Notes: a model not told the origin generated them from the sequence alone. 22,351 nt of DNA from Carex sylvatica (GCA_964058845.1 CAXKVR010000640.1:1-22351); one strand, 5' to 3'. Counted from the first letter of the stretch, positions 7,917 through 19,259 are shown. Made by a program: numbers and translations.

Positions 7917-8828
7917 TAGGGTCTGTTCGTTTGTCACGGTATTGTGCAGGATAGGATTTAACGGGTTTGAGAATCCACTTTTTATTTGCAGGAACCCATA
8001 CTCATAAATATGCAGGTGAATAATTATGGGAATGTACTGAACGAGTGTTCGGTTGTATCATGGGAATAGTTGTCGAAAATCTTATTTTCTTTCTAAAATA
8101 TTTGATATTAATAAAATAATTCTTAATTAAATTAAATCAATTAAACAATAATATAATAATATTTCCTTTGCTTAATTAAATCACTTAAAAATATTTAAAA
8201 TTAAATTAACAAATTGATCATTGTAGTGATTAATACAAGACTTCTATTTTGTTTAATTTTTTAAAATTATACAATTATATTTATTAATAAAATAATACAA
8301 TTAAATAAAATTCATTAAGTAATAATATTAAATAGATGAAACATTACTAAAATATACATTTAAAAACATTTTTTAAAAATGAACATTTATAACAAACAAA
8401 TATTTAAAATTTAAAATATGTAATTACAAAAATAAGAAAACAAATACACATTTACAACATGTAATTAAAAAAATAAGAAAACAACAATTAAAATTAGTAA
8501 TAATATTTAAAATCACAACAACAATTAAAATTTCAAATAAAGTAGTTGTGCGGAATCTGAATTTTGATTTAGTCCCACTACAGATAGTAAACAAATAAAG
8601 AGCTATTTATATATACACCTCTCTATGTATTTGTTATAAAAAAATTTAAAGAGCAAGACAAAATCATCCCCGAATATTTGCACTAAATTGAAATTAGATG
8701 GGTTATTTCCATGAAAAATTCCGGCACAAAATTTTGCTGCCGAACGCTGAAATGGGATCACAAACCATTTGGTCCGACCCCATAAAATTCCCAAGTCCCA
8801 ACTAAAATTCGGCAACCGAACAGGCCTA
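7917..8828. mobile_element. PIF/Harbinger-like non-autonomous element
   Basis: The left end reads GGGTCTGTTCGTTTG (from 7919). The reverse complement of the right end reads GGCCTGTTCGGTTG (from 8826), the family-typical GGGCCTGTT(T/C)GGTT terminus. TTA precedes the left end by two bases (7914-7916) and TAA follows the right end (8827-8829), fitting a 3-bp TTA/TAA duplication with slight decay. A second GTGTTCGGTTG lies at about 8043. The interior is AT-rich and non-coding; a 95-codon minus-strand frame at 8603-8890 runs across the right terminus and is not a gene. Confidence 0.55.
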
Positions 8829-8949
8829 ATTGTTTTCCATCTCTTCCGATCCTCTTTCCTCGTGAAAATAAGGCCTTGGGATATTAGCAAAATCTACGCA
8901 AACTTTTGAAGCAACTTCCACTATTTCATCTATGTGTAACGAGGTAGTA

Positions 8950-9025
8950 ATGCGAGCTGACGCATGGTTAGGTGGTTAGATAATTGTTGTAAATTTTTAG
9001 CGTTACAAAGATCGAGATTAGCTAA
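8950..9025 (+). mobile_element. Possible second tRNA-derived SINE head
   Basis: TGGTTAGGTGGTTAG (about 8965) fits a polymerase III A box. AGATCGAGATTAG (about 9008) is a weak B box roughly 30 nt further on. No cloverleaf and no 3' tail or target duplication were found. Confidence 0.28.
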
Positions 9026-9029
9026 TTCT

Positions 9030-10555
9030 GATTATAATTAGATGGTATGCACATGCTACTGTTGTTGAAAATTAATTATTGCCCGATTTATTTTAATAAT
9101 TCAAAAATATATATTTAAACATTAAAGAAAATAATACGAGTATTTTTTAAACCAGGAATAAAGCGAAAAATTTCTGCGTTTCAAGCAATTTCTCTGTACC
9201 TGGATTTTGGATTTTGAACTTTTATACAAGTTTATAGGGTTGGTTCGATTTTGCCTCTCTCTAGAATTTTATTTGCTACCCTTTGGACTTTTAATTTGTA
9301 ATTAATGTTACATTTAGAGTTAAAATTATGATAATTTTTTGGAATCTAATTGATAATTAGAATTAGAAGTCAGAGTATTGAAAATTGAAAGTGAGAGCAT
9401 TGAAAATTAGAAATTAGAGCATTATTTTTTTGTTTTTTTTTTATCTAATATCTGATTTACTAATGGATTTGAAATCCGATTCACTATTTTTTTGCTCCTT
9501 CCTGACAAAAATTCTGAATCCGCCCTTAATTATTGGTTTGTATAATTTGATTTTTTTTTAATTTAAGTCTGAATTAGGCTTGCTGTTGTGGCTATTGGAC
9601 GAGTTATTTTGATCGTATCAAATTTTGTCAATGTTTAAATTAATTCAGAGTCTAAGGGTGTGCTCCATAAGAAGGGAGGAGAGGTAATTTTTTTATTTTT
9701 TTTTGTAGAAAAATATTCTTTTTGCTATGTTACATAAACCGGTAAGTCGGTAACTTAAACACAATCCTTCACATAAAAAAAATTAGTAGAAAAACACATG
9801 TAAACCGAATAGTCGCTCAGTGCTCTTCAAAAACATGTGTAAATTTCTACGACGTGGTTGACCTATAGAAAAAGTGAGTTTGTTACCAATGTTGTAACAA
9901 CAAAAGCGGGACTCCTAACTCCTTACAAGTAGATGTTTTCATACCTTATAGCCCCTTGACCTACATTTGAGGCGGTTGGTCCTACAAATCAATGTTTGCA
10001 TATCTAATAATAAGAATTCAATGGATAGACAAGTCTTACAAACAACCCCACATCTTGTAAAGTGACCGTCATTTATTTGGCTTAATAGATGGAATGTATA
10101 AGTATCTTGACGCCACCTCTTTCAAGAACGGATTGCGTTTGACGTCCATCACTCCATCAGACTCAAATTTGAGTCCGATGAGTTCCTATATCGCTCAATC
10201 CATTTTAAGATCCGTATCCACCGCTTCAATATATGTAGGCGTTCGCTTTAAGATATGTACTGATCCAATGTGCACATATCTTGAAACGGATCAGACAGTA
10301 GAGAAATTTATTGAACTCAAATTTGAATATGACAAGTGTTGGATGCAAATTTATCCCCTTCTCTGCGAGAGTAGTTATCAATTGTTCATAACAAAGATAT
10401 TGTGTTCATTTGGATCATCAAAGAAACATAACAATATTATTGTTATTTGGATTAAAATGTGAAAATACTAATTCTAATAGTGTAAGAACAATATCAGTAT
10501 TAAGTTAGTGCTATTACGAATTATATATTTATTTTTTAGATTATTATATATATAT
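9030..10555. other. Unrecognised DNA, no supported gene
   Basis: The left part is AT-rich with short repeats of GAGCATTGAAAATTAGAAATT (9371-9425). From about 9720 to 10470 composition is less biased, suggesting old inserted or formerly coding DNA. The 122-codon plus-strand frame at 10094-10462 resembles no family I know and includes palindromic stretches, so it is not called as a gene. Two inverted repeats occur, at 9786-9850 and 10155-10180. A TA microsatellite lies at about 10545-10562. Confidence 0.5.
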
Positions 10556-10559
10556 ATAT

Positions 10560-10685
10560 ATATTTTTGACAAAAGTGGTATTTTACCACTGGTTTCCTTA
10601 CGAAACAAAAGAGTTCATACAACATGTCCAAAATAAAGCGCTAGCATACAATCCATCGACACCTAACAACCAAAAAAATATAGCA
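10560..10685 (-). mobile_element. Possible 3' end of a LINE or other repeat flanking the retrotransposon
   Basis: On the minus strand a segment ending in the hairpin AGTGGTAAAATACCACT is followed by a TATATA run. This resembles the tail of plant L1-type LINEs, but no reverse transcriptase is present and the assignment is weak. Confidence 0.22.
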
Positions 10686-12672
10686 GTTGAGTATTTTTGA
10701 TATAGGATTTTATACTTATTTTTATACTCTTTAGACTTTTAAATTTATAAACCTAAATACTCAAAGAATGGTCGAATGCAAGCGCACAACCTATCATTGT
10801 AGTACTTTGGGTATCGATCCATAGGAAGATCGGAAAATACTAGTCTTTAACTCTATTGTTTCGTTTCAGATTTGTGCAAGCAAGTAAAGGTTGATGGGGG
10901 GGGGGGGGGTTTGTAACAAATTCTAATTTTTGGGTTCAATACCCGAAGAAGAGGAGGTTTAAAACAATAAAAGTAAAATTGAATCTTGGTTGCTTTCAAG
11001 AATTGGGAAGATCTAGGGGTATTTTGTCTACAATTCCTTGCTAATTCAATCTATTCGGTTTGCTTATATTCATGTTTGATTTTAATGAGGTTTCTAACAT
11101 AATTCGTACTTAGAATATTGATGTTATATCTTGGGTGAATAGATTAATTTGTCTCAAATTCTAGGATTTATACAAACCCTAGCGGGATATTTAATACACA
11201 TAATTCAAGACAAACATTAATATTCCAAAAAACTTAAAAGTTTTATGATTTGTGTTAGCCTTTGGAACAAATATTGATACAAATACTTTGGGTGAACGGA
11301 TTAATGTTCCGTCATTGTTAGAACTGTCACTCACCTAATCGGATTTTTTAATTCAAAGTATTTCACAATATTTGTTCTAAGGTGTCCAAATTAGGGGTTT
11401 GACTTCAGAAACCTACCTCACCAAACCCTAACTCTAATTTCTAGAGATCCGATTTATATCCTAGTGTTAATAATATATCCTATACCTTTATGATTTGATT
11501 GATACTCTCCTTAACTTGACCTATACCAGAGTTTAATGATTAAAGCGGAAAAATATGACATAGCAAGATTTCTAACTACTTTAATTCATTAAACCTAACA
11601 TGATATTTATAATTGCAAGTATAACGAAATCATAAAGAATAATTCACAGAAATTATCATTAAATCAAACAATCATAATAAAAATAATATAACTGAATAAA
11701 TATAATTAAACAAGTTCATGCATTGACCAAAATCCCTAGAGAGAAAACTAGCCTCTCATGGAAATGCAAGTATTCAACAAAGAATTCATTACCAAGATTG
11801 GCATAAAACAAAGAGAAATTAAATAGAGAAATATATTACACCCTTCTCTAGATGAAGAATTATTATTTTTGTCTTCTTCTTGAAATCTTCTTTTTCTTCC
11901 TGCTTGAATTACTTCCTTGAATTCAGAATTTTATGCTAGGTATTGGTGGATAAGAGATTTTGAGAGATGAGATCTTTGCGAAGATATGCCTTGAATGGGA
12001 AAGAACCCCCTCTTTTATAGCAAAGGACTATGTCCAATCAAGAGGCATAGTTGTGGGGTGAGTGGGGTTAGTGGGTGCTATTTTTGAATTATTTCTCAGG
12101 CTGTCTTGTCCAAGTTTAGCTGTAAAAAAAAAACGTCCTTGGTGCGCTAAAAATAGAAAACGTGTTGAAAAACACATTTTTTGACTGTCTGTGGGTCCAG
12201 TGCACCCGCACTGACTCCAACTTTCCTTTTTTAGATTCTCAGATTGTAGATCTTCTCGCTAGCTTTTCGAAAAGTGGTCAAATATCCAAAACGGAGTTAC
12301 GAGTCAAAAGTTGTGGCCGTTTTAAGTTAAGACGCCATTTTTGGCTGACTGCTACGGCTCGGTTTTTTCCTGTGTGACCAGAGTGCATCTGCATCGAAAA
12401 CCGTGCATCCGCACGGATTTTGATGTATAGCTTATTATACATTTTTAAAATTGATGCGCGTCCAGAAATCCATCTAAGTACTTAGTACGGTCATATCATA
12501 ATCCGTGCGTCCGCACCGAAAATTTTTCTTCATTTCCTGCAAATTAAAACCAAACAAACGCAATAACTTGATTCTAGTTGTATTCTATTATTTTTATATT
12601 TAAAATACAAGATATTTGATATTATTTCATGATGAAAACTAGATCGAATATGTATATAATTTATGCTTATCA
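10686..12672 (-). repeat. 3' LTR (complete, about 1.99 kb)
   Basis: On the minus strand it starts TGATAAGCATAAATTATATAC right after a purine-rich tract (AAGCTTGGGAAAA) and ends ..AAAATACTCAA. A TATA box (CTATAAAAG) lies at about 12019-12012, so transcription should start near 11985. The upstream part contains repeated GTGCGGATGCACGG-type palindromes (about 12385-12520). A run of 14 G (plus strand) lies at 10896-10909. The equivalent run in the other LTR has seven. Confidence 0.8.
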
Positions 12673-14442
12673 AATTTTCCCAAGCTTGAATATTGCTTGT
12701 CCCCATGCAACATCTAAACTTGGACTACAATTCAATCTCTAATTTAACCCCATATATCAAGTATACATTTCTCAAACTTTCAAAAAATTTGTATGATCTT
12801 GCCAAAATTAAAAAACTTCAATGTAAATTTATACAAATCTAAAGTTCAACTCTTGACTAATTATAGTTCACCACACAATTCGATTACTCCAACTTTCATT
12901 TCCTTAAAGGCTTAGAATTTGTAAACTTTGGATATGTAAATTTGTTACAAAAAATGCATTCTTATTTGCAAAAATTATTTTTAAAATCCTCCAAGCTTGG
13001 ATCCAACATAGGTTAGGAAGTTGTGGACTTCGTGTGTTGACATTTGCAAAATTTTATTTTTCTTTTGTTGCTTTTATTTTATGTCACTATAAATCTTTAT
13101 CCTTATGACAAAATCGGTTAAGTTTAGGTAGTTAATCAATACCCAACCGTTTTAATTCAAAAGAGCATTTGCATGCTCTTAGTTCAACACTTTCATTACA
13201 CGAACTAACATTTTTAGTGCGAACCCGGTCACTTTATTGGGCAAACTAACAGAGCAAAGTGTCGATGATTTATTGATATAAGTACGTCATATCGCCATAA
13301 CATAAGCAAGCAGAATCCTTTTTATTTCTAAAAATTTTCAATTTTGAACAATTTTTTCAATATTTTTGTAAAATATCATGAATACACACATTCCTAGGCA
13401 TTAAATCATACCTACAGATATCCTGATCTTTCTAATTAGTTTTCCGTATATAAGTTGCAATTTTGAAAAGAAATTTAAATCCCTAAGTTTTTATTTTCAT
13501 AAACCTTTATTTTCACAAACTTTTTCGCCAAATTATGGGGATATTTTCAATTATTCTAAGGGCATTCCTAAAAACTTGTTAAAAATTCGAATAAAAGTTT
13601 CTAATTTCTCGACAATCACTCAAATTTACCAAAAGTTTTGTTTTTGCCAACTTTTAACACAAAAATTAAACATGATTGTATACTTTATGCATTTTCAAAC
13701 AATTAAGTTTAATTATGCAAGACTCTATTTTTTTATAACCCTATAAAATATCTTGACAAATTTATAATTTCAAGCAATTAAGTTCAAAATCACAAATCCT
13801 ATTCATGGTCAAGTAAAAGTCAAGGTTATAAATCCTAAATTTTTTAAAAATAAATCTAAAATTCATGCAATGTAAGGTACAATTTCTTCCAATACCCCCA
13901 AGCTTAAATTAAGCATTGTCCTCAATGCTTTAATCTAAAATTAAAAAGTAAATAGAAAGAAATATGAAAGCTTAACTTGTGTGAAGAACCGTCATAGAGG
14001 CGGAGAGATGGCGGTTCGAGTAAAGGGAAGGATCGAGAAGGACTTGGGTTGCCTCCCAAGAAGCGCTTGGTTTTAGGTCTTCGGCTCGACCCGTTTTCTT
14101 GGACTAGGAGGGGTGTTGATCGGGCGGCATCCTTTTGCCACTCCTTGTATTGAAATTGCGCGCACCGATTCGTTTCCTAATTAGGACATTCTCCATGCCT
14201 CATTTGTCCTCTTGTCGTAATCTATCAGTCTCAGATCTTTCCATCGATATGCCTTGCGAGGAGTATTCATTAAAGTGATCTATGTCTTGTTCTTCCTCTT
14301 CACGGATTGTTTTGAGCATGAAGTGCTAAAAAAAGAACGAAGATGAAAAATAAAAAGAAAGAAAACTAAAAAATCTAAAATAAATCTCTAAAGTAAAAAC
14401 TAGTATCTATCCGATATTCCCCGATAACGGCGGCAAAAAGCT
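12673..14442 (-). other. Internal region of the retrotransposon: leader and 3' non-coding remnant only
   Basis: Minus-strand order: decayed tRNA-Asp primer site (14440-14415), about 350 bp of leader, the GGGAGGCAACCCAAGTCC motif (about 14060-14040), then ATTGAGGACAATGCTT and AAGCTTGGGGGTATTGG (about 13930-13895), then AT-rich DNA to a second AAGCTTGGG tract at the LTR. No protease, reverse transcriptase, RNase H or integrase motif is present. Confidence 0.72.
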
Positions 14443-17400
14443 TGTTGAGCATTTTTGATATATGACTTTATGCTTATTTTTATACTCTTTAGACTTTTAA
14501 ATTTATAAACCTAAATACTCAAACAATGGTCAGATGCAAGCGCACAACCTATCCTTATAGTACTTTGGGTATCGATCCACAGGAAAATCGGAAAATAGTC
14601 TTTAACTCTATTGTTTCGTTTCAGACTTGTGCAAGAATGTAAAGGTGTTAGATTTGTGTTCTAAAAGTTATCATTTGTTGATTATCTTTTATATATGTTA
14701 TATTTATGAATTGAATGTGATTTACATTTTGTTCCATGAGTTTTATATTTATATTTAGAAGTGTTCAAGAAGATGCACTTGGTCTTGAACTGCAGGACTT
14801 TAAGTAAATAAATATACAACACTAAAATGTTCACAAGTCTTGCATATTAGCAGGAACACTAATATGACATATAAGACTGTCGTGTTGATTAAAAGTACGT
14901 TGTAGTTCTGCAAACGTTGATAAAAGATTATTATTTAATAACACGAATATATGAAATACTTCATATATTGAACAGACCTAATAGATGAAACATTATATGG
15001 ATTGTGTTAGTGTCATTAATATTTTCATCGTGTCTCTGATTTCAAGATTGAGACATATATTGTTTTCACATGAGGAATGTACAACGTAATTATTATTAAA
15101 AGCTACTTGCAAGAAGTGGTGATAAAAATAATAGTTCTTTATATGTAACTTGTGCGGGAAAATGATATATGTCAATAGCATCATTGCCACTCATTAATAA
15201 TGAGAAATGATATTTTGGGCCCCTTGGTAAAGTAGAATTATAAATGGATCCAATATAACTGAAGTGCAGTTATAATTTTATAATTTGCTTAATAGAGATC
15301 AAGAAATGATTATAATACAAAGATGACACAGTCCTACTTTGTATATTAATCAGAATATTATAAGGCAAGAAATGGACACAAGTAATGACAAATGTTACAT
15401 TACTGTAAGGATCGCGTTTCGTAAAAGGATTACTAAACGTCTATGTTATTTGGGTAGCTGTAATGTATAGCTAGAATACCGCTTACAGTTTATGGAATTA
15501 AATATTTTATTTCATTGCCAATATAATATAGATCCTCAATATAGGTCACACCAACTGAACGGGAAACAAGAAATAAATATTATGTCACATGATGTGGCTA
15601 ACTAGCAGGGAAATAAATATATATATTGTAATGTGCATATATATATATTGTAATGTGCATATTATGAGAATAATATTCGTTGCACATATCATAATATGTG
15701 AATATTATGAAATATATATTTCAAGCCCAAGCCCAAGCCCAAAACATATTTTAGCAAATTGAGAAGAGAATAAGCCCAAACAAATATTGATTATGACCAT
15801 TAAATTCGGATTACAAAATGGACAGATTTTAAGGCAACTTTGAATGAGCATTTGAAGGGGCAAACATTAACCAATCTGGACGTATGATCTATGATTTCTG
15901 TAGCCCTTCGAATGTAGAATCCAACGGTGAAAGTTTCAAGTCGTTTGGAATTCCCTACAGAAAGTTGTGATAGTTTTAGTAACGAAAGGTCAGAAGTTGA
16001 TGTGCTGTTTTCGAATTCTGTTCATGTTTTAATACGAATTTAAAGAGTCTAATTATATTTTTAATAGCTGTAAATAATAGAACTAAATATATACATCAGG
16101 TATGGCTTTTCTCTCTCTCAAGTGAGTTTAGAGTTTTTCCTCCAAAACATTTTGCTAAAATATATATCGATTGATTATACAATCGATTAATAGACGGGTG
16201 AAAAGCTAAACGCGGAAGAGAGTTCGCTAGCACGAATTCGACACCGTTCTTGTTTCGGATTCAAGGTGAACCTCAGAGGAATCAAGCTACGTTAAAGATC
16301 ATAGGTATGATATAAAATTCCCTCTTGTAGGAATATGTATATGATTACGACATGGATAAATTAGCTATAATAGAACGATCTTAGATGTTATCGGATTAAA
16401 TTTTTTTATTTTATCTGATTCGCATCATGAAATCCTTCAAAAGGTTGATTGGGGGGGTTATTCTAACAAATTATTTTTGGGTTCAATATCCGAAGAAGAG
16501 GAGGTTTAAAACAATAAAAGTAAAAAAATAAAATAAAATAGAATCTTGGTTACTTTCAAGAATTGAAAAGATCTAGGGGTATTTGGTCTACAATTTCTTG
16601 TTAATTCAATCTATTCGGTTTGTTTATATTCATGTTTAATTTTAATGAGGTTTTTAACCTAATTCGTTCTTGGAATATTGATGTTATATCTTGGGTGAAT
16701 GGATTAATTTGCCTCAAATTCTAGGGTTTATACAAACCCTAGCGGGATATTTAATACACATAATTCAAGACAAACATTAATATTCTAAAAAACTTAAAAG
16801 TTTTATGATTTGTATTAGCCTTTGGAACAAATATTGATACAAATACTTTGAGTGAACGGATTAATGTTTCGCCATTATTAGAGCTGTCACTCACCTAATC
16901 AGTATTTTTAATACACATAACTCAAAGTATTTCACAATATTTATTCTTAGGTGTCCAAATTTGGGGTTTGACTTCAGAAACCTACCTCACCAAACCCTAA
17001 CTCTAATTTCTAGAGATCCGGTTTATATCCTATACCTTTATGATTTGATTGATATTTTTCTTAGCTCGACCTATGCTAGAGTTTAATGATTAAAGCGAAA
17101 AAACATGACATAGCAAGATTTCTAACTACTTTAATTCATTAAATTTAACATGATACTTATAATTGCAAGTATAACGAAATCATAAAGAATAATTCACAGA
17201 ATTTACCATTAAATCAAACAATCATAATAAAAATAATATAATCGAATAAATATAATTAAACAAGTTCATGCATTGACCCAAACTCCTAGAGAGAAAACTA
17301 GCCTCTCATGGAGATGCAAGTATTCAACAAAGAATTCATTACCAAAATTGACATAAAACAAAGAAAAATTAAATAGAGAAATAGATTACACCTTTCTCTA

Positions 17401-17452
17401 AATGAAGAATCTTTATTTTTGCTTTCTTCTTAAAATCTTCTTCTTCTTTCTC
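14443..17452 (-). repeat. 5' LTR, split by a nested insertion and truncated
   Basis: Plus-strand blocks 14443-14645 and 16440-17452 align with 10686-11900 of the other LTR. The remaining roughly 770 bp (U3 and TATA end) is missing beyond 17452, where unrelated DNA begins. The promoter of this LTR is therefore lost and the element should be transcriptionally dead from its own 5' end. Confidence 0.82.
14646..16439. mobile_element. Nested solo LTR of another retrotransposon (TG...CA, AAAGG duplication)
   Basis: The insertion begins TGTTAGATTTGTGTTC and ends ATGAAATCCTTCA, the TG...CA ends of an LTR. It is bounded by the perfect 5-bp duplication AAAGG (14641-14645 and 16440-16444). Comparison with the other LTR shows the uninterrupted pre-insertion sequence (GTAAAGGTTGAT at 10884-10895), confirming both boundaries. 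At 1,794 bp with no internal domain or primer site it is best read as a solo LTR left after recombination. It contains a 25-bp tandem duplication (ATATATATTGTAATGTGCAT, about 15618-15660) and a CCCAAG triplet repeat near 15724. Confidence 0.85.
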
Positions 17453-17533
17453 CTGGTGACTAAAAATCACAACAGATAAAACATACTATTTACATCACTG
17501 GTGACTAAAAATTAAATAGAGAAATAGATTGAC
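17453..17533. other. Templated filler at a rearrangement junction
   Basis: The truncated LTR joins single-copy DNA through about 80 bp made of copied patches: 17453-17475 repeats 17547-17569, 17473-17487 repeats 17723-17737, 17487-17512 repeats sequence at about 17536-17561, and 17507-17530 repeats 17364-17387 of the LTR. Such mosaics arise from template-switching end-joining. Confidence 0.75.
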
Positions 17534-17635
17534 TTTATTTACATCACTGGTGACTAAAAATCACAACAGTTGCCACATGTACAAGTTTGTGCCAGAATTT
17601 CATCTGAGAACCATTCAAGCTACTGATAGAGACTA

Positions 17636-17791
17636 TCGAGTCAAGGGCTTCTCAGAACGAAAGCCACTTTAGCTGCTGATAGACGCGTTTCGGCTAGTGA
17701 TTTAGTATCAAATATAGCTAAGCAGATAAAACATACTGTTAATCCTGCAGCACGTGATGTTGTACCACTCCCGTCATTTCTGGAGGCCTAA
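17636..17791 (+). pseudogene. Unidentified C-terminal exon fragment
   Basis: A 51-codon open frame without ATG ends in TAA at 17789-17791. It has non-random, coding-like composition, for example TLAADRRVSASDLVSNIAKQ and ARDVVPLPSFLEA. An acceptor-like AG lies just upstream (about 17629). Immediately before, another frame reads MYKFVPEFHLRTIQATD, so a frameshift or splice joins them if both are coding. I do not recognise the protein. The upstream boundary is near the filler junction, so the gene may have been cut there. Confidence 0.35.
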
Positions 17792-17829
17792 CTAATGTAG
17801 CGCTAATGTCTTACGCTAAGAAATGCATA

Positions 17830-18970
17830 ATTGGATAATTTTTTTTGTTTGTATCCTTCGCATAAGCTAATTGTTTGTAGCGCTAATGCCTTACACTACG
17901 TGTTTCTCCTGCCACTCTCTGCACCTTCTCATTTTCGATAATGCTGTTATAGATCTTCTTTCAATTTCATAAGAGATATCGATGCTCAGGTCTTGGCCAG
18001 ATGAAAGAGAGCTTTCTGTTTTCCATTAGTTTATTTTTTCTATTCTTATGATCCCAAATTAATTAGTTGTTCTACTGATTTTTGTTTAAACGCTTATTAG
18101 GAAAGGGTTTAATTGAGCCTAAATGCATACAAAATAGGCCATCTCGAAACTTAATCAACTCGGGTTGTTGAAGGAAATGACACTAAATTGAGATGCTATT
18201 TGTTTGAGTAAATTGTTGCGACTGATTACCCATCTGCACTCTGACAATTTCAGCACAGTGCCAAAATTTGTCGCGCAGTAAGCTCTTTTGCATATTTCTT
18301 TTTTATCCTTTGCATTTAGACACTAGAAAACTTTCAATTGCACCATGACCAATGAAATCTCATCAGCTCCAGAGTGTACTTTTTTTTTTGGTACAACCAA
18401 GCTCATGTTTATATAGTAAATTCTGAAACTGGTTAGTACATCAAACTCTTATATAGTTACTGCAATTAGACCTTAAAACATCATGAATTTGTCTTTATCA
18501 ATAAAATTAGCCTCCTATTGAGATACAAGAATATCATAACAACTCATTAGAGATTAATTTAATAACTTAAATTAAGAAAGGTCGTTCAGTTATGATTGGG
18601 CAGTGGAAGTTTCTTTTTTGAGTTGTCAATTTATGACCTGGGTATATGTTAGTCACCTCCACAAAAATTTGCCCAAATGATTTACTTCCCATGAGGCATA
18701 CTTTGTCGAATTTCTGGACTTGAGAAAGGCTTATTTGAAAATCTTCAACAAATGCTCTTCTTATGTCATTTTATATTTCACTTATACATGTACTACAAGA
18801 TGGAAAATAGCAACTTTAACATAGTAACTGAAGAGATTGAGGTGGCACAGTCGGCTTAATACTTATTAAATCTTCTGATTAATGTCAATAAATCAAAGGT
18901 TAGTTTGATGAACTTTCTCCATCTTTATGAGTTTTATTTTAATTATTTTTTGTCTTTCTCCCCTGTTTGC
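17830..18970. other. Non-coding, intron-like DNA
   Basis: This T-rich sequence holds no recognised exon or RNA gene. GTAGCGCTAATG(C/T)CTTAC occurs twice, near 17798 and 17878, as a short dispersed duplication. Confidence 0.5.
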
Positions 18971-18974
18971 ACAG

Positions 18975-19254
18975 CTGGACAGAACTTTTTATTGAAGTAT
19001 TTCAAGGATGTAATAAATAATACATCAAAATTATGCTTTCTTTTTGCCGATTTTAGCAAGATTTTTAAAATTAAGTTTGTCCATTTAGGTGGTGATGAAG
19101 TGAACACCAGCAAAGAAGATTACACCATTAAATATTTTCATTAAGACAGACTATATTATTCTTTTATTTTAGTTTGTCCATTGGTTTGAATTCAAGTCGT
19201 TGGAATACAACGCCACATATCAAAGAATGGCGCACTAATCATTCTCAAGAGAGT
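18975..19254 (+). pseudogene. GH20 beta-hexosaminidase gene relic
   Basis: GH20 beta-hexosaminidases trim terminal N-acetylhexosamine from N-glycans. After an acceptor-like GTTTGCACAG (18966-18975) a frame runs to DFSKIFKIKFVHLGGDEVNTS (about 19049-19111). This contains the family's catalytic Asp-Glu pair in HLGGDEVNT. The match resumes at 19195 with SRWNTTPHIKEW, then a GTAAGC donor at 19255. Between them are 83 bp with an in-frame TAA and no good donor, where the family has a few contiguous residues. The conserved Cys of the family's SCW/DCW is Arg (CGT). Flanking exons for the rest of the roughly 540-residue enzyme were not found. It is a fragment, not an active enzyme. Confidence 0.75.
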
Positions 19255-19259
19255 GTAAG

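Larger units (their letters stand above)
10686..17452 (-). mobile_element. Athila/Tat-like Ty3/gypsy LTR retrotransposon derivative without gag-pol
   Basis: DNA at 10686-11900 recurs at 14443-17452 with high identity (for example ATACTCTTTAGACTTTTAAA and CTCTCATGGA..ATGCAAGTATTCA), split by another insertion. The minus strand is sense: TATA box, polypurine tract and primer site are all in order on it. Next to the 5' LTR end the minus strand reads TTGCCGCCGTTATCGGGGAAT, a decayed form of the tRNA-Asp-complementary primer site TGGCGCCGTTGCCGGGGAT used by Athila/Tat elements. Near the 3' LTR are the lineage-typical CTTCTTGGGAGGCAACCCAA, ATTGAGGACAATG and AAGCTTGGGGG. The internal region is only about 1.77 kb and non-coding, so gag and pol are deleted. 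The element cannot move on its own. Confidence 0.82.

Noticed and set aside
10094..10462. 122-codon plus-strand frame
   Set aside because: No family resemblance, it runs through palindromic DNA, and there is no upstream promoter or splice context.
12162..12377. 71-codon plus-strand frame
   Set aside because: It is within the LTR and antisense to its transcription; repeated GTGCGG/CCGCAC palindromes explain it.
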